A DNA stretch of 64,000 nucleotides from Linanthus parryae. Its lineage: Eukaryota > Streptophyta > Magnoliopsida > Ericales > Polemoniaceae. Location of the stretch: NCBI GenBank assembly GCA_023055425.1, contig JALGPY010000003.1:66262991-66326990 (forward strand). The letters run 5' to 3'. The position numbers and the translations under genes were made by a program. How positions within the stretch are numbered: the stretch's first letter is position 1; each line of letters opens with the position of its first letter. Positions 11,383 through 23,010 of the stretch are shown here, piece by piece. The notes beneath the pieces are model-generated. The model had not been told where the DNA came from. It did not search any database and saw only the letters and a list, made by a program, of their open reading frames with translations.

Positions 11383-12956
11383 TGACACGATTTCTTACGT
11401 GTATACGCAAGTGCACGGTCAAGTAGTAAGTGGAGTATTTTACGAATCCGAGTATCGAACCCAAGGGAATTTACGATTATTAGTTAACTAAAAAGTAATA
11501 CGTAACCGGTAAGAAGGGTTTGAATTTTATAAAGTTGTCGCCCACAAACAAGCGACTAAAATTAAATGACAAGTAACTAAATATTTTTGGAGAATTTTCA
11601 CTTTAAACGAAGATAAATTGTGATGTAATACGATTAATAAGGAAGAACTAGGCAATTGATGGTCCCTAGGGTTGTTAACGATTTCCGGAATTATGCATGA
11701 AACACTCTACTCACGTTCTAGTTATATCGGGTAATGCTCATCACGATCTTCTCTCGATCTCACGTGAATTTGTGTAAACAATAGATTTCGGGTCCTCTCG
11801 GTCCACCTCCATCTACTACTACAATCTAATTGATTTGTTAGCCTTGCTCACCGGGTCCTATCGGTCCACCGAATTCACTAAGTGCTAACAAAAATCAATC
11901 GAAACTACCCTCACACGATTAATCTAGTTTCTATCTCCTCTCGGTCTCAAGAAACTACAAGATCACCTAAACTATTCTTTAACACGTCTCAATGAGCTCA
12001 CTTTCGTGAAACCCTATCAACAAGTAATATTCTACGGGTGATCAAGCCAAGAACATTAATAAATAAGTACAAGAATAGATAAGCTAACAAGAACGTTCAT
12101 AGAATTTAAGCAAAAGCATGCATCAAGTCCAAAATCCGGAAAATCATCCAGCAAACCCTAGTTTTCCACCAATCACCTAGCTTAAAGTGTTTAGCTAGAC
12201 ATAATATTGTTCAACATGATCAAAATCATAGAGTTCATGAAGAAAAGATGAAGAAAAGATGATCAAACGCTAGAATCTTCAATGTTGATGATCTCCCAAG
12301 CTCCTAGCTTTGTCTCCCGTCTTCCCCAGCTCCCAAGACTTCAAAGATGCGTGAAAAAAAGCCTCTTTTAGGTCGTCCTCCCCGTTTTTTACCAGCTGGG
12401 CCCGTTTTTTAATGAAAACTAGCCGAAATTGCACTTCAGCCCCTCTACTTTGTAATTCCCGGACAGAATTATTTGCTGATTTTGCGCGGGCTGTATCTCC
12501 CTCATACTGACTCGTCTTCGAGCCTACCATATATCGTTGGAAAGCTACGGATGTCTACTTTCCAATGCTGCAAGCCTTGCTTCAAAATTATTTGTATATT
12601 TTCCTGGGAATCGAAAAGAGTGCAGGCTGGTCCTGTGTGACTTTTCCAACTTTGCTTCGTTTGTGCGCCTCTTTTTCTCCTCTTCATATAGCTCCATTCC
12701 AAGCATATCTAAGCATCGCATAAGCTCCATTGCACCTATTTCACCTGATATACACAACACTAAACAACCCGTGCAATTATCATAGCAAATATGAGAGAAA
12801 ACACGCACAAATAATCTAGAAACACGACTTTTCACTCTTAGGCTTAGAAATAGTCAAATTCACATATTTGTGCAAATATAACATATAAATAATGTGAAAT
12901 AAGCCTATTACAAATAATATGGAAGTATAAAAATAACTCCTAAAAGATAGTTATCA
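11383..12956 (-). repeat. Athila-A 3' LTR (left copy)
   Basis: 1,574 bp running from TGACACGATTTC to GATAGTTATCA; on the coding strand it starts TGATAACTATC and ends GAAATCGTGTCA. It is nearly identical to 18653-20225. Confidence 0.95.
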
Positions 12957-12971
12957 AACACCCCCACACTC
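12957..12971 (-). other. Athila-A polypurine tract
   Basis: On the coding strand GAGTGTGGGGGTGTT lies immediately before the 3' LTR start TGATAACT. This is the plus-strand primer position. The same AGTGTGGGGG core occurs three more times in the 3' non-coding region. Confidence 0.75.
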
Positions 12972-15649
12972 ACCTATTGCGCGTCCCGAGCAACAAATCA
13001 AAATCCAACCACATTCTTACTTCATCCCACCACCAACAAGATACGAGCCAAGACAATTGCATACTATTCGAAACACCGTTGCATACAAATCTTAACTAGC
13101 CGACTCAATAACAAAATACGACTCAACAATGCAACGATATGATGAAAATGCAAGGAACGACTCGATCCTACCCAACACATATTTACACACGCACACAAAA
13201 GTATTTCTTTTTGGTTGAGCTTGGGCAATCTCAATAAGCAAACTGGTAAGTCATCAGGCTCTCATATCCCCTTTGGAAACTCTACAACCTCCATGATCGG
13301 CAGAACTTGCGGCCAGTTTCGTTAGACAGAACAAGAACGAGCACTTAATACTTTTCACTCACACACTCATCAGACATATCCCTAGTACTTACCATCCGAT
13401 CTATTTATCCACGGGTTAAAACTGTTGACGACTTAGGACGGGTGGGATAGGTTATTTAGAAGCGTAGTCCTAGACGTCATGATATTCTCACCTAACCCGT
13501 TTCTCACACTCCCTCACCGAAATCCAAGGAACCCAACCGAATCTCACCTACTCCGGCCCTCATTCCCTCAATCCCGGTGCAATGCCGTTCTCGCGGCCAC
13601 AAATGTGAAAGAGTGTTAGACAGAATCATAGCTGATTTCCTCGGTTTCCTTGCAATTGCCAAAACACGCTCCTTTATTTCCTTCTCTTTCCTTTCATTCT
13701 CTCTCTTTTTTTTCTCTCTCTTTTTTTATTTTTTTTATTTTCTCACTTCCCACAAATAATCAACGCATGGAGCACAAGTAATACTGAATGAACCCGACGA
13801 GATAAAAATACCATGTAGATAACGTGGGGGTGGAATGTGTCAGATCAAGGAGATATAATAATAATCGTCGACACCCCCACACTCGATGTTAACCAACTCA
13901 GAAAATCCGGTAGTCAAAGTGATACATGCTTTCCAACCGATCCTCCTCATCACCTAAGATATAGAGAATAACATAAAAACTAGCATGTCCTCCTATAATA
14001 TCAATCAACCCCACCCCATATTGTGCGGAAAGAATGTCACGCACTACGGCACTCCACCTGTGATCGTGGTGTAAGGACACGATTCACCGCCACACCGAAG
14101 TGTGCTGCCGTCTCTAACTCACCCTCACATCCCCTCGTAAGACGAAACCTGTAAGGGTATCCACAACGAATGTATCAAATCAGCACACCCTCATCGAACC
14201 TCCCTAACTCGACTCCCTCTATCATGACGCATAGGAAAGGGCCATTCTAACAAGTGATGAAAGTCACAATGAAAGGCTTCCTAGGCTAGAGGCTGTGAAT
14301 AAAAAGGGGTAAATGGATCGAAGAGGGTAACTAGTGGACCTAGGCTGTGAGACGGGACGTGAGGTCCCCATAAAAGTCACTCGCACGATTGTTCCGTTGC
14401 CACTACGAGGAGGGTTGACGACTACCTAAATGACGGTGGTGTAGTACTAGTAGGATATCTAAGTTTGAGAGACAGTTACTTGCATCTCTAGTGTGCATTA
14501 GCTCTATAAGTCTTCCTACTCCAGATTCTCGCGTCTCTGCCTCACTTCGGATCTTCATACTCCTAGAGAATTCTATCATTCAGCCCTCGCCAAGTTCAAC
14601 TCATTTTGATTGTCCTTTCTCTTAAAAAATCAATTTTTAATTTTTATGGATTTTTTTTTTAAAATTCCTACTCTATATGCAGGGCTAGACGCGAAAGAAG
14701 ACTCGAAACTGACTCATTTCAGGTAGGTGGACTCAATTAAGTAAACGTGCAAAATAAAACAACAAACACATATATACACCGCTAATACATCACCATACGA
14801 CACTATAACTAAACACGACATGGACCACGAATACGATACAATACGAACTAACAATCTACATGCTGACAGGTTAATGCAAACACGGACTGGCTAGTCAAGA
14901 CTAAAAATCCCCCCACACTAGAATGCGTCGTTGTGCTCAACGAATTTAGAAGAAAAACGAGGACTTAGCATTTCTAATGTGATGGGCGGTGAATCTACTC
15001 ATCCTCCGGGCTCTGGTTCATCCTCGTTTTGGTAACGGTCAACTAATTAATTCTCATTCACCTTACGTTTCCCTTTATCGACCGAAGAACCCATCACCAT
15101 CTTGCATCTATTAGGCCTCATCTCACACACGTATCAATTGTCAAACAAATGCAGCAAGTACAAGTGCAAGAATCAAATAATACGCTGAAGTTTAGGAATA
15201 CCTGACAAAATCAGTCAAATTGACTGATTTTTCTGTATTTTTCGCGATGTGAGATTTTTAGCTCTTTAGCTTCCCCTTGGTGTCCCCGTCAAAACCCCAA
15301 AATCATTTTGTTGAAATTTCAAATGATGGAGAACGAATCGATGATTCTTCGTTCTAGGGCTTGGACTTCCTTCTTCTCCCCCACACTTGTCTCTTGTAAA
15401 CTAGCTCAATTGGTTTCACAATAGTTGTAGAGGAGCTTGAGGCGAGCAAAACCCCTATCTTGTTTCTGAATTTGAGCAACTTCCTCCAATTGTGTTCTTG
15501 AGCACTGAGAGAACTCACGAGAGAGAGAGCGACGAGATTGAAGTGTGGGCGTGTTTCTGTGGTTTGACCTGTAAGGGAAGCTCTCTTTATTCCTTTTGCT
15601 GCGAAAAGACATCTGTGCCCCTCTTTAATGATCGCCCTTTGTTGCTTCT

Positions 15650-15925
15650 GATCGTGCGATCACCTTATGGTGATCGTGCGATCTGATGTTTGATCGTGCG
15701 ATCTGATGTTTGATCGTCAATTTCAGTTAGCTGCTTTGTTGCTGCAATTTTTTTTCTAAGTCTTACAGCAGATCGTGCGATCACTATTCTTGATCCTACG
15801 ATCTGACTTGATCATAGGATCTCCTCTGTGATATTGTACTCCAGTGAGTTACTCAAATTTTACCGTAGAAATTTCTTCTAAGTATTCACTGCTGATCCCA
15901 CGATCAACATGTTGATCATGCGATC
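15650..15925. repeat. Array of eight GATC-N4-GATC palindromes
   Basis: GATCGTGCGATC occurs at 15650-15661, 15672-15683, 15692-15703 and 15771-15782. Variants with the same half-sites are at 15792-15803 (CTAC centre), 15810-15821 (ATAG), 15894-15905 (CCAC) and 15914-15925 (ATGC). A ninth, half copy is near 15712. The GATC arms are kept while the centre varies, which points to a protein site or a hairpin rather than simple slippage. Confidence 0.9.
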
Positions 15926-16326
15926 TCCTGGCAAATTTTCTTCAACTTTTTTTTTTTTTTTATCCGCTTTGTTTGCTTAATCTTCACGGTTCCTTAGCTT
16001 GAATTTCATGTGCCCCTATGTGCTCTTGAGCTCATTTTTTTTCCCGTGACACGCTTCCCAACATCCTCGGGAATCTTCTCGTGATCACATCTTTCTCATT
16101 CAAATTCCGCCTTTCTTTTACGTCTGAACTCCGATGCGCGCATTTCCATGCGAGTCTACACACATCAAGAAGGGGAGTCCGAATCGCGTAATAACCTGTA
16201 AACCTGCGGAGACTCAACTCAAATGTCAAATTCTCGCTCTCTCACCCCTCAGATAACAAAACGGAATTTAAAACGCACACAACAGTATTTAAAACACACT
16301 ATCTAAACTAATGCATAAAATACGTT

Positions 16327-16346
16327 GGGTTGCCTCCCAACAAGCG
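16327..16346 (-). other. Conserved Athila post-pol motif
   Basis: On the coding strand CGCTTGTTGGGAGGCAACCC, about 45 bases after the protease stop. A motif of this kind is, from memory, common downstream of the integrase in Athila/Calypso elements. Finding it right after the protease marks where pol is missing. A degenerate copy is present in Athila-B at 45761-45779. Confidence 0.65.
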
Positions 16347-16391
16347 CTTGTAATTTACGGTCGACGGCCCGACCCAGTTACCTCTGCCACC

Positions 16392-18515
16392 TCACGAGGG
16401 TGGTCTGGCACATTGTGCCGCTTCCTGCTTAGCTTTCCTGTGTTGGATTTGAAGCACTGCTTCATGTGCGTGCACCGCTGATGGCTTATTTCTTTCCCAA
16501 TAATCAGGTGGATCCCCTTGCGGTAACTCTGGGATTTGGCGCTTCACTTGTACAGCAAATGGCACCCCTGGCTGATACTCCCATGAACACTGGGGTGACG
16601 GCTTAAAGACCCGAAAAGTCTCCGTTTCATCATGTACCCTCATAATCAGTTCTCCATTCTCTACGTCAATGAGAGTACGACCAGTCGCCAAGAATGGCCT
16701 GCCGAGAATGATAGGCACATCTCCCGCTGGCATGTCTAGTATGACAAAGTCCGCTGGAATTATCAGGCTCCCAACTCTCACAAGCACATATTTTATCATC
16801 CCACTTGCTCTCTTGGTCGATTTATCTACAAATTGGAGAGTTATCCAGGTTTTCGGGGGCTCCCCCACACCTAACTTTTTGAATACCGACAACGGCATCA
16901 AATTCACGCTCGCTCCCAGATCACAAAGAGCTCTTCCAGTGTAGGAATCACCCAATGTAGCCTCAATGACAAAGCTACCTGGATCCTTCTTTTTCTTAGG
17001 TAACCCATGCAAAACACATGAACTAACTTGTTCATTTAAGTTTACTCTCTGAAATTCATCCACCCCTTTCTTTCTAAGAACTGCATCTTTAATAAATCGA
17101 GCATACTTAGGCATCTTTTGAAGTGCCTCAATCAATGGGATATTGATATGCAGTTTAGAGAAGACATTCAAAAAGCGCTTGTATTCCTCATAATCATCCT
17201 TCTTCTTCCTAGTACGTAATGGAAATGGTAGTTCTGAAGAATAAGGAGAAGATGGAAGTGGTACCTCGGTAGATTTCTCTGCATCCTGGTGAATCATGCC
17301 CTTTGATTGGGGGATCATGACAGGTGTCTTCTCAGAATCGAAGACTTCATGTTCCTTCGCCTTTGAGGCTTCCGCTCTGGCATGACTCGGATATGGAGGA
17401 TCTGTAAGTGCAATACCACTTCGAGTGGTGATGGCTTGAGCCTGTCCCTCTGATGTGTCAACAATGCTACCCAGTGCCCTTTGTTCAAGTTGTTCCTTTA
17501 GATCTTTTATTTCTGCTTGAGCAACTTGAAGTGCAATTGCTACAGAGCTGACCTGTGTGGACATGTCTGTCATGTGCTGAGCCATCGTCTTTATTATCCC
17601 TGTCATATTGGTCAACTCTAATGGTGGTACTGGCTGCTGCTGATGCATCTCTGAAACATTTGCTTCATGCACTACCTCTACCGCATTCACCTGAACCGTG
17701 TTATATGCCACTGAGCTATGCTTCATCGGTTCTTTTTGTTGGTGCTCATAATCCCAGCTCTCCTCTTTCTCAACCACACGTCTCATCAACTCATATGCAC
17801 CGTCAACATCACATTTGAACAAGAAACTGCCCCCAGCTTCTCTATCAATCTTTTCTTTGTCAAGCATTCCAAGTGCATCATAGAATACTTGTATGATCTA
17901 GCTTTTTGCAATGCCATGGTTGGGGCATTTGCGTAGCAATAAGTTGAGACGCTCCCATGCTTTGACCATGGATTCATGTTGCTTTTGCCTGAATGACCAA
18001 ATCTCCTTCTGCAGCTGAATCATGCGTGAGATGGGAAAGAATTTACTCATGAACTGGGAGGCACAGTCTTCCCATGTCTTGATTGAGTTGGATGGCAATG
18101 AATCCAGCCAATCCACAGCAGCTCCCTTGAGGCAATGAGGGAAGAGCATCAGTTTTATTGATTCGGAAGTGACCCCACTATAATGGATTAGCCCACAGTG
18201 GCTCTGAAATCTCCCAATGAATGCATGTGGGTCTTCCTCGTCTGTCCCAGCAAAAGTGCACTGGTCCCGAGAAAATTGAATTGTGCCCAACTTGAGACAG
18301 AAGGTTTCTGCCTGAATTGGTGGCGCCATAATTGCTGGCTCCCTTCCTTTAAGATCCGCCTCAAATGCGTGGATTATTCCTTTCCCTGAACGATTATATG
18401 GCATTGAGGTCGGGTGCGGTCCTGATGTTGCTGCCAGTGCTTTCTCTACAGCTTCAGCCACCAAAGCTTGTAGCTGCTCTGTGGTGAGGCTAATCTGCCC
18501 TTGTCCTTCCGCCAT
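16392..18515 (-). pseudogene. gag-pro: Athila gag-protease polyprotein, one premature stop
   Basis: One frame of 708 codons broken by a single TAG at 17898-17900; reading resumes in the same frame with normal gag sequence (DKEKIDREAGGSF). The start at 18515 gives MAEGQGQ; open sequence upstream reaches into the leader and lacks gag character. Order: N-terminal retrotransposon gag domain (residues about 55-200, with PHAFIGRFQSHCG, GAAVDWLDSLP and MVKAWERLNLLLRKCPNHG), coiled linker, then the aspartic protease with catalytic ALCDLGASVNLMP and the flap region PIILGRPFLATGRT. The family polyprotein normally continues into reverse transcriptase and integrase; here the frame ends at CARPPS. Gag packages RNA in a cytoplasmic particle and the protease cleaves it. 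The stop looks like a point mutation, since no known readthrough context follows it. Confidence 0.9.
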
Positions 18516-18628
18516 AGCTACCTGAGAAAACAACACTAGCACACCCGTGAGGTAAGCAGATAATAACAAAAAGAGAATAAAAGAAGTATCCTAAATTAAT
18601 TTTTAACTAAACTAATAAACCGTTTAAG

Positions 18629-18646
18629 TCCCCGGAAACGGCGCCA
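18629..18646 (-). other. Athila-A primer-binding site, tRNA-Asp type
   Basis: On the coding strand TGGCGCCGTTTCCGGGGA, six bases inside the 5' LTR. It matches the 3' end complement of plant tRNA-Asp apart from one base, and this tRNA is the usual Athila primer. Confidence 0.85.
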
Positions 18647-18652
18647 AAGACT

Positions 18653-20225
18653 TGACACGATTTCTTACGTGTATACGCAAGTGCACGGTCAAGTAGTAAG
18701 TGGAGTATTTTACGACTCCGAGTATCGAACCCAAGGGAATTTACGATTATTAGTTAACTAGAAAGTAATACGTAACCGGTAAGAAGGGTTTGAATTTTAT
18801 AAAGTTGTCGCCCACAAACAAGCGACTAAAATTAAATGACAAGTAACTAAATATTTTTGGAGAATTTTCACTTTAAACGAAGATAAATTGTGATGTAATA
18901 CGATTAATAAGGAAGAACTAAGCAATTGATGGTCCCTAGGGTTGTTAACGATTTCCGGAATTATGCATGAAACATTCTACTCACGTTCTAGTTATATCGG
19001 GTAATGCTCATCACGATCTTCTCTCGATCTGACGTGAATTTGTGTAAACAATAGATTTCGGGTCCTCTCGGTCCACCTCCATCTACTACTACAATCTAAT
19101 TGATTTGTTAGCCTTGCTCACCGGGTCCTATCGGTCCACCGAATTCACTAAGTGCTAACAAAAATCAATTGAAACTACCCTCACACGATTAATCAAGTTT
19201 CTATCTCCTCTCGGTCTCAAGAAACTACAAGATCACCTAAACTATTCTTTAACACGTCTCAATGAGATCACTTTCGTGCAACCCTATCAACAAGTAATAT
19301 TCTACGGGTGATCAAGCCAAGAACATTAATAAATAAGTACAAGAATAGATAAGCTAACAAGAACGTTCATATAATTTAAGCAAAATCATGCATCAAGTCC
19401 AAAATCCGGAAAATCATCCAACAAACCCTAGTTTTCCATCAATCACCTAGCTTAAAGTGTTAAGCTAGACATAATATTGTTCAACATGATCAAAATCATA
19501 GAGTTCATGAAGAAAAGATGAAGAAAAGATGATCAAACACTAGAATCTTCAATGTTGATGATCTCCCAAGCTCCTAGCTTTGTCTCCCGTCTTCCCCAGC
19601 TCCCAAGACTTCAAAGATGCGTGAAAAAAATCCTCTCTTAGTTCGTCCTCCCCGTTTTTTACCAGCTGGGCACGTTTTTTAATGAAAACTAGCCGAAATT
19701 GCACTTCAGCCCCTCTACTTTGTAACTCCCGGACAGAATTATTTGCTGATTTTGCGCGGGCTGTATCTCCCTCATACGGACTCGTCTTTGGGCCTACCAT
19801 ATACGTTGGAAATCTACGGATGTCTACTTTCCAATTCCGCAAGACTTGCTTCAAAATTCTTTGTAGATTTTCCTGGGCATCGAAAAGAGTGCAGGCTGGT
19901 CCTGTGTGACTTTTCCAACTTTGCTTCGTTTGTGCGCCTCTTTTTCTCCTTTTCATCTAGCTCCATTCCAAGCATATCTAAGCATCTCATAAGCTCCATT
20001 GAACCTATTTCACCTGAGATACACAACACTAAACAACCCGTGCAATTATCATAGCAAATATGAGAGAAAACACACACAAATAATCTAGAAACACGACTTT
20101 TCACTCTTAGGCTTAGAAATAGTCAAATTCACATATTTGTGCAAATATAACATATAAATCATGTGAAATAAGCCTATTACAAATAATATGGAAGTATAAA
20201 AATAACTCCTAAAAGATAGTTATCA
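18653..20225 (-). repeat. Athila-A 5' LTR (right copy)
   Basis: 1,573 bp, the direct-repeat partner of 11383-12956, starting TGACACGATTTC and ending GATAGTTATCA in plus orientation. It is followed directly by the AGAAG target duplication. Confidence 0.95.
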
Positions 20226-20371
20226 AGAAGAAACCTTATCCCCTGGCAACTTAACCCTCAAAGCGAGACGCGCGAAAATTGCGCGGCTTGTGAAAAAATT
20301 GATTTTTTTGGATACTACGGTTTGGGCCTAACCACCTCGAGGATAATACCACGGTTTGGCCAAAACCGTTG

Positions 20372-20383
20372 TTTATATATATA
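20372..20383 (+). promoter_or_regulatory. TATA box of the CACTA-1 gene
   Basis: TTTATATATATAG lies about 90 bp upstream of the ATG at 20470. It fits a plant core promoter with a leader of about 60 bases. Confidence 0.5.
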
Positions 20384-20469
20384 GCTATAAACCCTATTGG
20401 AATAAAACAATTATGAGCAGATTTTCTTTTCCTCCATCTCTTCTCCAACGACAAACACTCAATCTCGAT

Positions 20470-22446
20470 ATGGCTGATCCAAATTGCTTGCAGGTATGTA
20501 ATATTTAAATATGTACTTTGTGATAAATTTAGTAATAATATTACCTAATTCATATGTTTTTTTTTCTTGTCATCCGTACATTAATGTTGATTTAGTATTA
20601 GACATGCACATATTAACTAGCAGTAGGTATTATAAGTAACAACATTGTTGGCCATTATTGTCTACGTATACATGAATGATTGGTACACTCGCGGTCTAGG
20701 TTATACGGCCAACGATATGGCGCAGTCGAAACTCAGACATATGTAATCGAACCACGAACATAATCAGGCGATTGTCGTCTTATTCTAGTCGAGGTAGATC
20801 GATACTCGATCTGGTTCATCGGGACTTCAGACAGAATCAGTCGAGTGACGGACTCTAATAGTCGACTTTGATCGGTACTCGAATTTGTTGATCGTTCAGC
20901 GGACTGTCGACTTAGTCACGTTGACGTTTGTTCAGGAGAAGTCGAGTTCTGATCAACTAAGTCGACTGTCGACTTAGTCACGTCGAAGTCCGGTCATTTT
21001 TTTTGAACAAGATGTTTGGTCATTGAAATAATATATACTTATATATATATATGTGATGAGCTAACATATAACTCGTTATTTTCTTCTATAAAGGATATGC
21101 ATTTGGTGGAGTACATACATGAGGATTATGCGGAAGCTAATGGCAAAGATCGACTCAACACCATGAAAGATAATCGCGAAAAAAAGAAGCGGGATCCCGT
21201 CATTTGGACGAACACGCATATCGTAGGAACATGTACCGTCGATAAACTACATGAGTACATATGTGAAGTAGATTTTAGTCCTGAGAAGGATGAACAAAAT
21301 ATAAGAAGAAAAACAAGAAGAAGAATGAAGGAAAATATAAGAAGATGTTAGAAGCAAATGAAGACTTGCAGGTTGCCAAGGTTCAGAACAACATGGTTGT
21401 AGAAGTGGCTCTGCGGAAGACAGACAAAGTTAACTTGGTTGACCGAGGCACGAAGAGACATTTTCATAATCGTGTATATGATTTAAATTTGGTGGAGTGG
21501 ATTGCAAATAAAATAGCTCCCAGTTTTCAGACCTACAGAAACAGGCTATCTGCACATACAAGAGTAATGATTAAAGCAATTCTCAGGGAATACATAGCCG
21601 GCTGGGACAGACAAATTTTAGGTGCACGACACAACCCTGGAAATTTCTTCTTCATGTACCAAATGGGCAGCTGGGACGTCCAGCGTGATCATGTAGATGA
21701 AGATATTATCTCTGCATGTACAATATTGCCATTGAACCTGAGGACTAACGATGATTCTTCCCTGCAGGATCCATCAAGAATGACAGGGTTGATCATGATA
21801 CACACCATTTTCAAGAATATTCTCAAGAATGAAACCTATCGTGCTGACGTAGAAAATTTTCACGACACTCTGAACCACGAGGACTCAGGTCGGGTTATGA
21901 ATTATCTTCCACTTTGCGTTAACCATTCGTCTATGTGGTCGAGGGAGGAGAGGATGGAAAAATTATTACAAGTGTGCAGAGAATACAACGCAGAAAAGTA
22001 TATTCCCCCTATTAATGGAAAGTATAGCTGGGAAGATCGCCTGAAGAAAACTAACCCCCTTTCAGCCATTAAGGGTCATGCAACGGACTGGAGACATAAT
22101 TTCGACAGGTAAAGCACCCCATGGCCAGTCCTATATCGCGTACTGTGTTATAAGCATGGATGGAAGAATAAAAGACATGTTTTTTCAACTTGGACCAAGG
22201 GCTAATAACGACACGACCGTGTCCTTTTACATGTTCGTAAGGAACACATATGAACATCTTCAGAAGCACTGCGACAAGTACCTGAATCTCCCGGCGGAAA
22301 GTGACTGGCTCCACCCCGAGTACATTGAGATTCAAATCCTTCGTTCCTTCCCACGTTATATGGTGGATTTGATGGTGAATATGTACGATATGAAATTATC
22401 TGTTTCAAAGGTACGTGTTTACAACACATATTTGTATGTGCTCTAA
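20470..22446 (+). CDS. Unrecognised CACTA-1 gene, spliced, probably frameshifted
   Basis: Exon 1, 20470-20493, encodes MADPNCLQ and ends at CAG before GTATGT. A matching acceptor TTCTATAAAG precedes 21094, where the frame continues DMHLVEYIHEDYAEANG. This frame ends at 21351; the next long frame (21345-22112, in a different register) begins KKMLEANEDLQVAKVQ, so an indel in the A-rich run near 21310 probably split one reading frame. A third block (22078-22446) starts in another register with GKAPHGQSYIAYCVISMDG and ends at a good donor, AAAGGTACGT, near 22410. I recognise no domain: it is not the CACTA transposase, and a Ulp1 protease, which some CACTA elements carry, was considered but its catalytic motifs are not visible. 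It may be the second CACTA protein or a captured host gene. The TATA box, splice sites and charged, non-repetitive protein favour a genuine gene that has decayed. Confidence 0.5.
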
Positions 22447-22730
22447 ATTCTTAGAAAAATTACCTTGCTAGCTATACAGTTTATAGTTAATACGTGTATA
22501 TATATATCTTGTTTTCGTTGCTGCAGTAATCGCCCGTGGAAGGAGTTCAGCTAGCATATTATGGTCGTTAAAGGAAGGAAGAAGAAATAATTTTTTTTTG
22601 TTTTTTTCTAAAAATAATTACATATGGTAGTTGTTTTTAATTTATTATGTGCGAAAACCTATTTATATCATTGCGTGATGCTCAAATTTCATGAATTTTA
22701 TGTTGTCGCCCACTCAATTTTTGTTTTTTC

Positions 22731-23007
22731 TTGCGTATATAGCGGTTTGGTGTACAAACCGCTACATCACAACAACAGCAGTTCAGCTAAACCGCTTTAC
22801 ATATATAGCGGTTCATAGTAACAGTTGTAAGCCCATTGCGGAAAACAGCGGCTTATATATTCCTGAAAAAAAAAGTTTTGTCTAAACCGCTGTATTTTGT
22901 ATGAAAGAATGACAGTTTAGAAAACTGTCATTCAACCTTCAAATCTACATTGGTTTCTGGACCGCCGTTTTAAAAACCGCTGTATTAACCCTTATTTTCT
23001 AGTAGTG
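22731..23007 (-). repeat. CACTA-1 right terminal and subterminal repeats
   Basis: AACCGCT or its inverse AGCGGTT occurs at 22741, 22757, 22790, 22807, 22885 and 22975, often paired head to head, then the terminal TTTTCTAGTAGTG. One further copy at 10198-10204 lies in the left interior just beyond the solo LTR. Confidence 0.85.
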
Positions 23008-23010
23008 TCA

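Larger units (their letters stand above)
12972..16391 (-). other. Athila-A long 3' non-coding region without pol
   Basis: About 3.4 kb between the protease stop and the polypurine tract. The usual reverse transcriptase, RNase H, integrase and env-like frames are not seen on either strand; the open frames are under 70 codons. What is visible: the post-pol motif at 16327-16346, AGTGTGGGGG tracts at 13874-13883, 14910-14919 and 15378-15387 (read on the minus strand), and a cluster of GATC-N4-GATC palindromes at 15650-15925. A pyrimidine-rich stretch lies at 13677-13741. Confidence 0.75.
11383..20225 (-). mobile_element. Athila-like Ty3/gypsy element (Athila-A), gag-protease only
   Basis: Two near-identical LTRs (11383-12956 and 18653-20225) are bounded by perfect AGAAG target duplications (11378-11382 and 20226-20230). 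A tRNA-Asp-type primer site lies inside the right LTR and a GTGTGGGGG tract adjoins the left one, so transcription is right to left. The interior holds one gag-protease frame (18515-16392) and then about 3.4 kb without reverse transcriptase, RNase H or integrase. The LTRs differ at only a few tens of sites by eye, so the insertion is fairly young. It is complete in structure but lacks pol, so it would need enzymes from a relative. Confidence 0.93.

Noticed and set aside
16669..16944. Plus-strand frame opposite the Athila protease
   Set aside because: Antisense shadow of the protease coding sequence.
20470..22446. Ulp1-type protease or CACTA transposase identity for the CACTA-1 gene
   Set aside because: I could not find the His-Asp-Cys pattern of Ulp1 or the TNPD blocks, so the function is left open.
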